From the NCBI RefSeq assembly GCF_002531825.1, contig NZ_NWSX01000005.1, forward strand, positions 117,347-181,346: a DNA stretch of 64,000 bases, written 5' to 3'. This DNA is from Rhizobium sp. J15 (GTDB lineage: Bacteria > Pseudomonadota > Alphaproteobacteria > Rhizobiales > Rhizobiaceae). Position 1 is the stretch's first letter; the number at the start of each line of letters is the position of its first letter. The notes beneath the pieces were generated by a model. The model saw nothing but the letters and a program-made list of their open reading frames with translations, made no database searches and had not been told where the DNA came from. Positions 10,754 through 18,377 of the stretch are shown piece after piece. A program made the position numbers and the translations under genes.

Positions 10754-11706
10754 CGGAGCGCTATGACGGGCCGGTGATCGACCCGCATCACCATCTCTGG
10801 GACCTCAGCCTGCAGCGCCATCCCTGGCTTCAGAAAGCACGGGCTTCAGGCGAGGAGATGGTGTTCGGAAGCTTGGCGCCGATCCTGCGCGACTACGGCA
10901 TTGACGACTATCGTGCCGATGCCGCGCGTCAGAACGTGGTTGCGACCGTGCATGTGGAGGCCGGCTGGTCCGATGCGCATCCGCTCGAAGAGAGCCGTTG
11001 GCTGGATGGCCTCGACCGCACGTCCGGCGTGGCGCACCGGTATATCGCGCGCGTTCCTCTCGACGGACCGGAGGCCATGAATCTGCTCGAGGCGGAAGCA
11101 GAAAATCCCAACGTCGTCGGTATCCGCGATATCGTCAGCTGGCACCCCGAACCGGCGAAGAGCTTCGCGGCGCGCGCCGGCCGGATAGACGATCCTGCCT
11201 GGCGGGCGGGCCTCGCCGAGGTCGCGCGGCTCGGGCTGGTCTTCGATCTGATGCTCTATCCCTGGCAGATGGACGAGGCGCTCGACCTCGTGCGCGCCTT
11301 TCCGCAAACGCTTTTCGTGCTCAATCACGGCGGCAGCCCCGCCGAACGCACCGAGGACGGCATGGCCCTCTGGCGCCGCGGCCTGCGGGCGCTCGGCGGC
11401 GAGCCGAATGTGCGGCTGAAGATTTCCGACCTGGTCGCCTATGACAACGACTGGACGCTCGAAAGCCTGCGGCCGGTGATCGACCATTGCCTCGATTGTT
11501 TCGGCCCGGCGCGCGCCATGTTCGCGAGCGATTTTCCGGTCGCCGGCCTGCACGCCTCCTTCGACGAGATCTATCAGGTTTTTCGCACCGTCGCCGCTGA
11601 GCTCTCTTACGACGAGCAGCGAGCGCTCTTCTTTGCCACCGCCAACGACACTTATCGCCTCGCCATCACAGACGCGGTCGAGGATCTGAGAGGCCGCCAT
11701 GTCTGA
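10750..11706 (+). CDS. amidohydrolase, lactonase-like (COG3618 family)
   Basis: A 318-residue TIM-barrel metal-dependent hydrolase of the group that includes L-fuconolactone and L-rhamnono-lactone hydrolases. It opens with VIDPHHHLWDLS, the metal-binding HxH near the N terminus, and has HVEAGW, FVLNHGG and FASDFPV later, the expected positions of the other metal ligands. It starts inside the permease stop codon. A lactonase step fits uptake of a sugar or sugar acid that is first oxidised to a lactone, but no sugar dehydrogenase is in this operon. Confidence 0.8.
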   Translation: MTERYDGPVIDPHHHLWDLSLQRHPWLQKARASGEEMVFGSLAPILRDYGIDDYRADAARQNVVATVHVEAGWSDAHPLEESRWLDGLDRTSGVAHRYIARVPLDGPEAMNLLEAEAENPNVVGIRDIVSWHPEPAKSFAARAGRIDDPAWRAGLAEVARLGLVFDLMLYPWQMDEALDLVRAFPQTLFVLNHGGSPAERTEDGMALWRRGLRALGGEPNVRLKISDLVAYDNDWTLESLRPVIDHCLDCFGPARAMFASDFPVAGLHASFDEIYQVFRTVAAELSYDEQRALFFATANDTYRLAITDAVEDLRGRHV

Positions 11707-13006
11707 CCTTCATGTCGCGGAAAATGGATTGATCGACGAACGGGTACGCGGCTTTCCGCCGGGCCATCCGCCGCTGCCGCTCGCGGCCGTGGGAATGCAG
11801 GGATGGAAGCCCTATGACGGCAGGATGGCGCTGCCGCTGATCTCGCTCGACCGGCAAGCCTTCGCAGGCAATGTCGAGCTGATGATGGCCTATGTGAAAA
11901 GCCATGGCGTCGAAATCGCCCCGCACGCCAAGACGCCGATGTCGACGGCGCTGGCGGACGCGCTGCTGGCGGCCGGCGCCTGGGGTACGACCGTCGCCGA
12001 TATCCGCCAGGCCGCGGTCCTGCTCAAAGCGGGACAGCGCCGGCTGATCCTTGCCAACGAGATCGGCGGGCTTGCCGCCGCCCGCCGGCTTGCGGCGCTC
12101 GTCGGCCATTATCCCGATGCGGAACTGCATGTTTTCGTAGATTCGACGGCGCTCGTCGAAGCTCTCCGGTCGGCATGGCAGGAACGCGAAGACCTGCCGC
12201 CTCTCGGCCTGCTGGTGGAGTTCGGCGCCGGCCGCGCCGGTCTGCGCAGCGTGGAAGCCGCAGCGGCCATTCTCGACGCGATCCTTGCCGCGGAGACGCC
12301 GGTCTTCCGGCTGACCGGTATCGCCGCCTATGAGGGCGCGGCCGCCACGGCCGATCCGGAAGAGACGGGGCTGCGCATCGACGCGCTGATGGCGATGACA
12401 TCAGGTTTCCTGCCCAAGGTGCGCGCCCGCATCGGCAATGAACGGCCTCTCCTCGTCACAGCAGGCGGCTCGGTGTTTTTCGACATCGTTGTCGCGCGGC
12501 TTTCAGCCGTGGTCGCGGTCGATCCTGCCTGCCGGCTCGTGCTGCGCAGCGGCGCGATCTTCTTTCACGATCACGGCATTTACGAGCGCGGCCTTGCCGG
12601 TCTCGATGCGCGCGGCGGTTTGCGCATCGGCGGCAAGACGGTGTCCGCCGCATCAGGTTTCCGCCCGGCGCTCAGGCTCTGGGCCGAGGTTCTCTCCCGG
12701 CCGGAACCGGGGCTTGCGATTGCAGGCATGGGCATGCGCGATGTGGCGATGGACCAGGGCCTGCCGCGGCCCCTGGCGCTCTATCGCAATGGCGTCCGTC
12801 TCGCCGGTCTCGATAGCACCGAGGTTTTTCGCCTCAACGATCAGCACGCATTTATCGCGCTTGCCGAGGGCAGCGACGTCTCGGTCGGCGATGTCATCGA
12901 GTTCGGCATTTCGCACCCCTGCACCTGCCTCGACCGGCATGCCATCCTTTACGGCCTCGACCCCGATCATTCGGTGACGGCGGCCTATCTCACCAGCTTC
13001 GGCTGA
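11699..13006 (+). CDS. PLP-dependent fold-III enzyme, D-threonine aldolase/D-serine dehydratase-like
   Basis: A 435-residue fold-type III PLP protein (alanine racemase barrel plus D-serine-dehydratase-like C-terminal domain). The PLP lysine is K78 in EIAPHAKTPMS; the C-terminal HPCTC (H406, C408) matches the zinc-binding His-x-Cys of D-serine dehydratases. It overlaps the amidohydrolase by eight bases. Family members act on 3-hydroxy-D-amino acids by aldol cleavage or dehydration. The following RidA gene fits a dehydratase/deaminase role, since RidA hydrolyses the reactive enamine/imine products. True substrate unknown. Confidence 0.82.
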   Translation: MSDLHVAENGLIDERVRGFPPGHPPLPLAAVGMQGWKPYDGRMALPLISLDRQAFAGNVELMMAYVKSHGVEIAPHAKTPMSTALADALLAAGAWGTTVADIRQAAVLLKAGQRRLILANEIGGLAAARRLAALVGHYPDAELHVFVDSTALVEALRSAWQEREDLPPLGLLVEFGAGRAGLRSVEAAAAILDAILAAETPVFRLTGIAAYEGAAATADPEETGLRIDALMAMTSGFLPKVRARIGNERPLLVTAGGSVFFDIVVARLSAVVAVDPACRLVLRSGAIFFHDHGIYERGLAGLDARGGLRIGGKTVSAASGFRPALRLWAEVLSRPEPGLAIAGMGMRDVAMDQGLPRPLALYRNGVRLAGLDSTEVFRLNDQHAFIALAEGSDVSVGDVIEFGISHPCTCLDRHAILYGLDPDHSVTAAYLTSFG

Positions 13007-13041
13007 ACTTTCCCTCCAAAGCTAAGAAAAGGAAAACCTGC

Positions 13042-13386
13042 ATGATCCAGCGTTACCAGAAAGGCTCGCGCATGAGCCAGGCGGTCAGCTATGGCGGGCT
13101 CGTCTACATCGCCGGCCAGGTGGCGGAAAATCGAAAGGCTGATATCGAGGAGCAGACCCGCGACGTGCTCGGCAAGATCGACGCGCTTTTGCAGCAAGCC
13201 GGCACCGACCGTTCCCGCCTCCTCGCCGTCAACGTGTTCCTGCCTGCCATCACCGATTTCGAGGCGATGAACGGCGTTTACGACAGCTGGATCGACATCG
13301 AAAACCCGCCGGCTCGCGCCTGCACCGAAGCCCGTCTCGCCGATCCTGATCTGCGCGTCGAGATGACGGCGGTCGCGGCCCTCTGA
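13042..13386 (+). CDS. RidA family enamine/imine deaminase
   Basis: A 114-residue RidA/YjgF/Rid2-like protein: SQAVSYGGLVYIAGQVAE, the central DVLGKIDALLQQAGTDRSRLLAVNVFL, and ENPPARACTEARLADPDLRVEMTAVA with the conserved arginine of the active site. It hydrolyses 2-aminoacrylate-like enamines released by PLP dehydratases. Its position directly after a PLP enzyme supports a shared pathway. Confidence 0.9.
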   Translation: MIQRYQKGSRMSQAVSYGGLVYIAGQVAENRKADIEEQTRDVLGKIDALLQQAGTDRSRLLAVNVFLPAITDFEAMNGVYDSWIDIENPPARACTEARLADPDLRVEMTAVAAL

Positions 13387-13406
13387 CAGCCCGCATTGGA
13401 GACATC

Positions 13407-14420
13407 ATGCACAGCGGCCTCGTCAATCCGATCGATTTTTCCCGCGAGGGCCGGCAGGCCGGCCACCTCGCCATTCCCTATTCGATCGACCGTTCGCCCT
13501 ATTATCAGATCCGCATTCCGATCCTTCGCCTGAAAAATGGCGAAGGGCCGTCGCTGCTGCTGATGGCGGGCAATCATGGCGACGAATACGAGGGCGAGCT
13601 GCAGCTCGCCCGGCTGATGCGCCTGCTTGATGTCAACGAAATCCGCGGCGCCGTCACCATCCTGCCGATGGCGAACCTCCCGGCGGTGATGGCGGCCAGG
13701 CGCTGCTCGCCCTTCGACGGCGGCAACCTCAACCGCGCCTTTCCCGGCGATCCCATGGGATCGCCAACCGCGCGCATGGCGCATTTCCTCGAACACGGGC
13801 TTTTTCCACGGCACGATGTCATGCTCGACCTGCATTCGGGCGGCACCTCGATGGCCCACCTGCCCTGCACGCTGATCGAGCGGCAGGCGGATACCGCCCG
13901 TTTCGAGCGGTCCGTCTCGCTGATGCGCGCGCTCGGCGCCTCGCATGCCTTCATCGCCGACAACGGGCCGGCGGCGCCGACCTCCATGGGCGCCGCTGCG
14001 CGGTCCGGAACCATCGGCCTTTCCGGCGAGTTCGGCGGCGGCGGCACGGTGACATCAGAGACGATGGCGTTTACGGCGGCGGCGATCGACCGGCTGCTCC
14101 TGGCGCTCGGGATCGTCGGGCGACCGGTCCTGTCGCGCGTGCCGCTCTCCGAGCCCAGACCGTCGCAGCTGCTGTCGCTGTCCCGCCACAGCCAGGGCAT
14201 CTATGCAAACCGCAGAGGCTGGTTCGAGCCGGCCGCCGCACTTGGTGCCGCCGTTTCCGCCGGCGATCTCGCCGGGTGGTATCATGATCTGGAACGCCCG
14301 GAGCAACCCGAGGAAGAATTGCGCTTCGCCGAGAGCGGCATCGTCATCTCCCACAGGCTGCATTGCGACAGCCAGGCCGGCGACTGCCTGATCCAGGTTG
14401 CCGAACCCATCGCGGCTTAG
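13407..14420 (+). CDS. succinylglutamate desuccinylase/aspartoacylase (M14-like) deacylase
   Basis: A 337-residue zinc deacylase similar to DoeB (N-acetyl-diaminobutyrate deacetylase) and aspartoacylases. The first zinc site is GNHGDEYEGE, the conserved NLNRAFPG follows, and the third ligand is in DLHSGG; a glutamate in SGEFGGGG is the likely catalytic base. It is the last gene of the plus-strand operon. It would remove an acyl group from an N-acylated compound, so the imported substrate may be N-acylated. Its stop overlaps the stop of the convergent next gene. Confidence 0.83.
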   Translation: MHSGLVNPIDFSREGRQAGHLAIPYSIDRSPYYQIRIPILRLKNGEGPSLLLMAGNHGDEYEGELQLARLMRLLDVNEIRGAVTILPMANLPAVMAARRCSPFDGGNLNRAFPGDPMGSPTARMAHFLEHGLFPRHDVMLDLHSGGTSMAHLPCTLIERQADTARFERSVSLMRALGASHAFIADNGPAAPTSMGAAARSGTIGLSGEFGGGGTVTSETMAFTAAAIDRLLLALGIVGRPVLSRVPLSEPRPSQLLSLSRHSQGIYANRRGWFEPAAALGAAVSAGDLAGWYHDLERPEQPEEELRFAESGIVISHRLHCDSQAGDCLIQVAEPIAA

Positions 14421-15601
14421 CCGATCGCATCGACGGCCGCCCTTACCCAGTCCAGCCGCTTTGCTGGGATGAGCCCGTAATTGTAGAAGTTCACGCCGTC
14501 AGCACCGGCATCGACGGCCGCCTTGGCGCGCGCCGCAAGGATCGCCGGTCCGCCGACCTCGGGATAGAAGACGCGAAGCCCGACCCCGAGGAATTTTTCC
14601 GGCCCGATCGCTGCCCGGCCGGTGCGGATGACATCGCCGACGGCATCCGGCGGCATGTCGTAGCAGCAGAGGAGCACCCCGTCGCAGAGCTTGCCGGCGG
14701 CTGCGAGATCGACGCCGCCGAGCCAGCCGTCCTTCAGGTCGATGAGCACGATGCGGCTCGCCGGATCGGCCGCGGCCGTGATCTCGCCGATCAGGCTGGT
14801 CACCGGCTCGCTGCGCCATGCGAGAAAGGCATGCAGCTCGGGATGGTCGCGGAAGGCATCGATGCCGGCGGCCGGGAAATCCGGGAACTGCCGTTCAGGG
14901 ACGGCCCGTTCGCAAAGCTCCGCAATGAAGTGCGCGACCGTTCGGCGGGCGCCCTCGATTGGCACCCCGACCTTTCCGGCGCGCGCCGTGCAATGGTCGC
15001 AGAAACACAGGGACAACAGGAAGTCGTCTTCGGCATTCAGGCCGACGCCGTCTTTCTCGTGATGATATTCGTGCGCGAAGCCCATGAAGTTCGGGCTCTC
15101 CAGCTCCACCATGTCGGGCCGGTATTTCGTCGTTATGTCGCGAACGAGGGTGACGACGTAGTCCCTTGCCGCCGGGCTGGAGGGGCAGAGATTGTAATAA
15201 TTGGCATTGCCGAAGGCGTTGCGCGTCACGTGATCGGGATGCAGCATGCCGAGGCGGCTATTGTGAAGGCAGACGGTCCAGCAGGAAATCTTGAGGCCTG
15301 TCTTCTCACGTTCGCTGACGAGCGCCTCCAGCATGTCGCCGCGCTCGCCGACATTGCCGGCCATCAGCGGCCGGATCACCCTATCCTGCCAGAGGCTTTC
15401 GTCCGGCCGGAAGTAGACCGTCCCGTCCTCAGGGAAATAGGCCTTCTGCTTCGGGCTCCGCGGCTGCAGGAAGCGGCCGGCATGGTAGGAGGTCGCCATG
15501 CTGACGGTGTTGAGCCCGGCCCGGTCCCGGAGCTCGGCTGCAATCGCCTCAAGCCCCTGGTCCTGAATGTCCCAGGGGTAAGTCCACATGGAAAGATGCA
15601 T
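14417..15601 (-). CDS. TIM-barrel protein of unknown function (glycosidase-like)
   Basis: A 394-residue protein with no firmly recognised function. The opening MWTYPWDIQDQG, the SMATSYHAGRFLQPRSPK stretch, and DMVELESPNFMGFAHEYHHEK, SLCFCDHCTARA read like a TIM-barrel enzyme related to glycoside-hydrolase-like proteins; the two CxxC-type cysteines (FCDHC) could bind a metal. It is convergent with, and its stop overlaps, the deacylase gene. It has its own upstream region with GTCCA repeats, so it may be co-regulated with the operon by the IclR protein. Assignment beyond a barrel fold is a guess. Confidence 0.6.
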   Translation of the reverse strand: MHLSMWTYPWDIQDQGLEAIAAELRDRAGLNTVSMATSYHAGRFLQPRSPKQKAYFPEDGTVYFRPDESLWQDRVIRPLMAGNVGERGDMLEALVSEREKTGLKISCWTVCLHNSRLGMLHPDHVTRNAFGNANYYNLCPSSPAARDYVVTLVRDITTKYRPDMVELESPNFMGFAHEYHHEKDGVGLNAEDDFLLSLCFCDHCTARAGKVGVPIEGARRTVAHFIAELCERAVPERQFPDFPAAGIDAFRDHPELHAFLAWRSEPVTSLIGEITAAADPASRIVLIDLKDGWLGGVDLAAAGKLCDGVLLCCYDMPPDAVGDVIRTGRAAIGPEKFLGVGLRVFYPEVGGPAILAARAKAAVDAGADGVNFYNYGLIPAKRLDWVRAAVDAIG

Positions 15602-15621
15602 GCTGCGCTCCCGTCGAGTCT

Positions 15622-15658
15622 GTCCACTTTATAGAACACGCGTCCATAATAGTGTCCA
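15622..15658 (-). promoter_or_regulatory. three GTCCA repeats before the TIM-barrel gene
   Basis: GTCCA occurs at 15622-15626, 15642-15646 and 15654-15658 on the plus strand, just upstream of the minus-strand gene starting at 15601. A TATAAA-like box on the minus strand lies between the first two. The same word in inverted form appears in the IclR/ABC control region (6187-6191). Candidate regulator half-sites. Confidence 0.3.
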
Positions 15659-15846
15659 GACCGATCTTTGGAGCAAGCATCGGTAAACGCTCCGAGGGGA
15701 AATTCGCTTGGCTGTGCGCGACTGACTTGCTCCCGCGCGCCGGCGAGACCAATAGAATTTACTGACGAGCAAAGCGTCCTTGGAAGCGGCGCCTTGGTCT
15801 GAAATGACAGAGTTCATCGCACCCGCTTCTCTACCGGTCAGTCTGC

Positions 15847-15874
15847 CGGGCGCGCCCATCAGACGGCGCGCCCG
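15847..15874 (-). terminator. hairpin at the end of the metallopeptidase cluster
   Basis: A perfect ten-base-pair stem CGGGCGCGCC / GGCGCGCCCG with an eight-base loop, about 80 bases beyond the last gene of the minus-strand cluster. No long T-run follows, so it is terminator-like rather than a textbook intrinsic terminator. Confidence 0.5.
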
Positions 15875-15951
15875 ATAGCAGACTGCGCATGAAGACGGCG
15901 GCCGGCCAAGCCGTAGATCACCGGCTCGGATTTATATGATCTTTCGAGAAA

Positions 15952-16290
15952 TCAGACCACCAAGAATCCCTGGTAGGCGTCCTTAAACTGATTGTTCAGT
16001 TTTATGGCAACCCATAATGGATTTTCGGGGTCGGTCGGCTTTAAGCCATGCGCAGGTTTGGCAATAACCGGCCATAACTTGCTGGTACTTACAGCATCCG
16101 TATCAGGGCATATTTCCACTTCAACCTCATCCGTGCCGTCCGAATTGCGCGCTATATACACAACCATACCCGAAATGAAGCCAGTGCCTCCAAGTGAAAA
16201 ACGAGTACTTTTGTCGGTTGCAGCTTTCACAAGCTTGTCGCTCAGATACTTAATGTCAATTTCGTGTTGGTCACCAGACTTTGCAGGCAT
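15952..16290 (-). CDS. small protein of unknown function
   Basis: A 112-residue protein that I do not recognise. It is soluble-looking, has a glycine-rich strand region (RFSLGGTGFISGMVVYIARN) followed by DEVEVEICPDTD and a C-terminal ALKLNN-like segment, suggesting a small beta-rich domain. The ATG at 16290 has GGAGG five bases upstream. It is the third gene of a minus-strand cluster, 31 bases after the SRSGG-repeat gene. Base composition is clearly less GC-rich than neighbouring genes, a sign of separate origin. Confidence 0.65.
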   Translation of the reverse strand: MPAKSGDQHEIDIKYLSDKLVKAATDKSTRFSLGGTGFISGMVVYIARNSDGTDEVEVEICPDTDAVSTSKLWPVIAKPAHGLKPTDPENPLWVAIKLNNQFKDAYQGFLVV

Positions 16291-16321
16291 GTTAACCTCC
16301 TTGTTCGTCCGTATCCGCAAA

Positions 16322-16921
16322 TCAATCACTATCGCTCGACCTGCGAGGTATGAATCCGCCCGACCGCGACATTACCCCGCCGGAGCGGGACAAGGCTCCG
16401 CCCGACCTGGACATTCCACTTGCCATTCCTCTGGGATCAGCAGAGACCTCAGCCGAGAGCAGGATTTGTTCAAAGGTTCCTGTTTGGGCATCGAGCCTCA
16501 TCGAGAGATCGCCCTTCTCATAGATCCAGACTCTAATGTCCTCGGCGAGAGCTCCAATTTGAGAGCCGAGGCCCGTTAGTGCACTTGCACTAGGAGATCG
16601 GTATAGTCTTTCGTATTCGATATCACCGTCGGCGTTTCTTGGAGGAGAGTTGTCAGGATCCATGCCGCCGCCGTGGACAAGGAAGATTGCTGGCCTAGCC
16701 AGTTCAATAAAAGCTCCCTCGAAAGAAAAAGCGTAGATTCGCGCGAGCGTCGCGCCCGGCTCAGCGAGTTGGTTCCTCAGGAAATTGTTCGCACCTGCTT
16801 GACGTGGGCCTAAAGGTCCGGAAGTGCCGCCTCTAAGAAGAACGTCTTGAAGTTCACGTCCAAACAAATACACAGATGATATACTGAGTAGATTTTCTTG
16901 GTGTGCCACGTCTGCCTCCAT
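16322..16921 (-). CDS. protein with three C-terminal SRSGG heptads, unknown function
   Basis: A 199-residue protein with no recognised domain. Residues 169-189 are three consecutive seven-residue units (GMSRSGG, ALSRSGG, VMSRSGG), followed by a basic-acidic tail FIPRRSSDSD. The serine, arginine and glycine codons differ between units, so the repeat is kept at peptide level. The rest contains a hydrophobic stretch (ARPAIFLVHGGGMDP) but no clear signal peptide. It starts eight bases after the metallopeptidase stop, so the two are co-translated. The peptidase itself ends in LLSRSGIGQ, the same motif. Confidence 0.72.
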   Translation of the reverse strand: MEADVAHQENLLSISSVYLFGRELQDVLLRGGTSGPLGPRQAGANNFLRNQLAEPGATLARIYAFSFEGAFIELARPAIFLVHGGGMDPDNSPPRNADGDIEYERLYRSPSASALTGLGSQIGALAEDIRVWIYEKGDLSMRLDAQTGTFEQILLSAEVSADPRGMASGMSRSGGALSRSGGVMSRSGGFIPRRSSDSD

Positions 16922-16929
16922 CTAGCTGA

Positions 16930-18267
16930 TTATTGACCGATGCCTGATCTCGACAGCAGAACTCTCTCGCGATAGCTCATCTTGGGAAGATCCAGATGAT
17001 CTATCGGCAGCAGGATCCGCGCAGAGTGAACATGGCTGCGATGCTCGCCGCCCTTGAGGTGCGCCCCGGCATGTAGCTTGCCGATCGCCCGTTGCTTGAA
17101 ATTTCCGGTGATGATGCCCGCGAACTGGCCGCCGCTTTCATGCCGATCGATGGCAAGCATCGTTTCGGCAACGTCGCCATAGTCGAGAAAATCAGGAGCG
17201 AGAGCCCACAGGGTTTCCGCCAGATATGTGCCGGCAATGTCCCGTGCATCGAGCAGCGCTTCGACAAATCCATCCGAATTCAGTGCAAAAGCGCGGTCAA
17301 AGGCATGCTGTACGGATGCCTCGGCGGCTGGATCGAACTCGGCAATATCTGCGAGATCTTCAACGGCCCGCGAGATCAGGCCGCGCGCCACCAGACTCTC
17401 ATGAAAGATATCGACGAGTATATCGAATATCGCACCGGTGAGCGGCTGGGAGAGCTCATGCTCATCCTTCCAGCCGTGCGCGAACTCGCGCATCGTCCTT
17501 TTGTTGTTTGCCGAGCGTATCTGTCGATGCGGCGAGAACTCCGAAAAGCGCGAGAGGCGATTTGCGCGGTGGAGGTTGCCGCGTGTTTCCGCAAGAACAT
17601 TGTCGATCACGGATGGAAAATGCATGGCCGCGATCAGCGACACGCAGTCGGAGAAAGCCTCCTGGAAACCAAGATACTCCGGGTACTCGGTTCCAGGGCG
17701 CGGCACGCCGAGGACGCTGAAGATGATCGCGTGCCCCACCTCATGCGCGATGACGTCGAAATCCAGGCTGAAGGGAAGGATGCGTCCATCCTTCTCGAAC
17801 TGGCTGCCGACCTCGAGGAAGCCGTAGCCGTACTGAGCATTGTTCCATCGCGGCAGAATGGAGATTTCCAAGCGATCATAATGATCGCGAAAATGCCAGG
17901 TCAGCGGCTGGCCGAGATAGCGCTCCCATACATCCAGGGTGAAGCGTACGCAGCCGAAAACATGGGCGGCTTCGAAACCAGGCATCGATGGTCGGAGATA
18001 GTCGAAATTGCCGCGCTCGTCGGGGGCGGCCGGCTCTAGAATTTTTCCGGTCCAGGGCGGCAGAAGCATATACGGCGTTCCGAGCGGCCCGCGGTTCACG
18101 CCGTAAGGACCTGTCTTGCCGACCGGCTCCACGACAAACATGCGGTCGTCGGCCGGACCGGCGGCCAGGCTGCCCGACGGAGACGATACTTCAACGACCT
18201 CGGGACTGGACCGAGCATCTTCGAATGGAGGCTGTACAAAAAGTCTGAACCGGGTGCCCATCAGCAT
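16930..18267 (-). CDS. putative HExxH zinc metallopeptidase
   Basis: A 445-residue protein with a gluzincin-type zinc site: HEVGH at 175-179 and E203 in GFQEAFSD, a spacing and ExxSD context like thermolysin-related peptidases. It has no signal peptide, so it probably acts in the cytoplasm or is exported by another route. The C terminus ends LLSRSGIGQ, echoing the SRSGG repeats of the next protein. A second in-frame ATG at 18261 fits the GAGGGGGG ribosome site as well as the first. It heads a three-gene low-GC cluster. Substrate unknown; the neighbouring repeat protein is the obvious candidate. Confidence 0.75.
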   Translation of the reverse strand: MLMGTRFRLFVQPPFEDARSSPEVVEVSSPSGSLAAGPADDRMFVVEPVGKTGPYGVNRGPLGTPYMLLPPWTGKILEPAAPDERGNFDYLRPSMPGFEAAHVFGCVRFTLDVWERYLGQPLTWHFRDHYDRLEISILPRWNNAQYGYGFLEVGSQFEKDGRILPFSLDFDVIAHEVGHAIIFSVLGVPRPGTEYPEYLGFQEAFSDCVSLIAAMHFPSVIDNVLAETRGNLHRANRLSRFSEFSPHRQIRSANNKRTMREFAHGWKDEHELSQPLTGAIFDILVDIFHESLVARGLISRAVEDLADIAEFDPAAEASVQHAFDRAFALNSDGFVEALLDARDIAGTYLAETLWALAPDFLDYGDVAETMLAIDRHESGGQFAGIITGNFKQRAIGKLHAGAHLKGGEHRSHVHSARILLPIDHLDLPKMSYRERVLLSRSGIGQ

Positions 18268-18377
18268 CCCCCCTCACAAGACTTTTATGGTGCCATTTTA
18301 AGTTGATCTTCGGCGTCGCGAAGAAGTTTAGCAAGTAATGAAATAGCATTAGTGCCAAGCTGACGGATGGCCGGGCG

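Larger units (their letters stand above)
15602..15951. other. intergenic region with GTCCA repeats and a hairpin
   Basis: This 350-base gap holds the promoter side of the TIM-barrel gene (near 15620-15660) and the end of the metallopeptidase cluster. A strong hairpin lies at 15847-15874. No convincing coding frame was seen in the rest. Confidence 0.45.
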
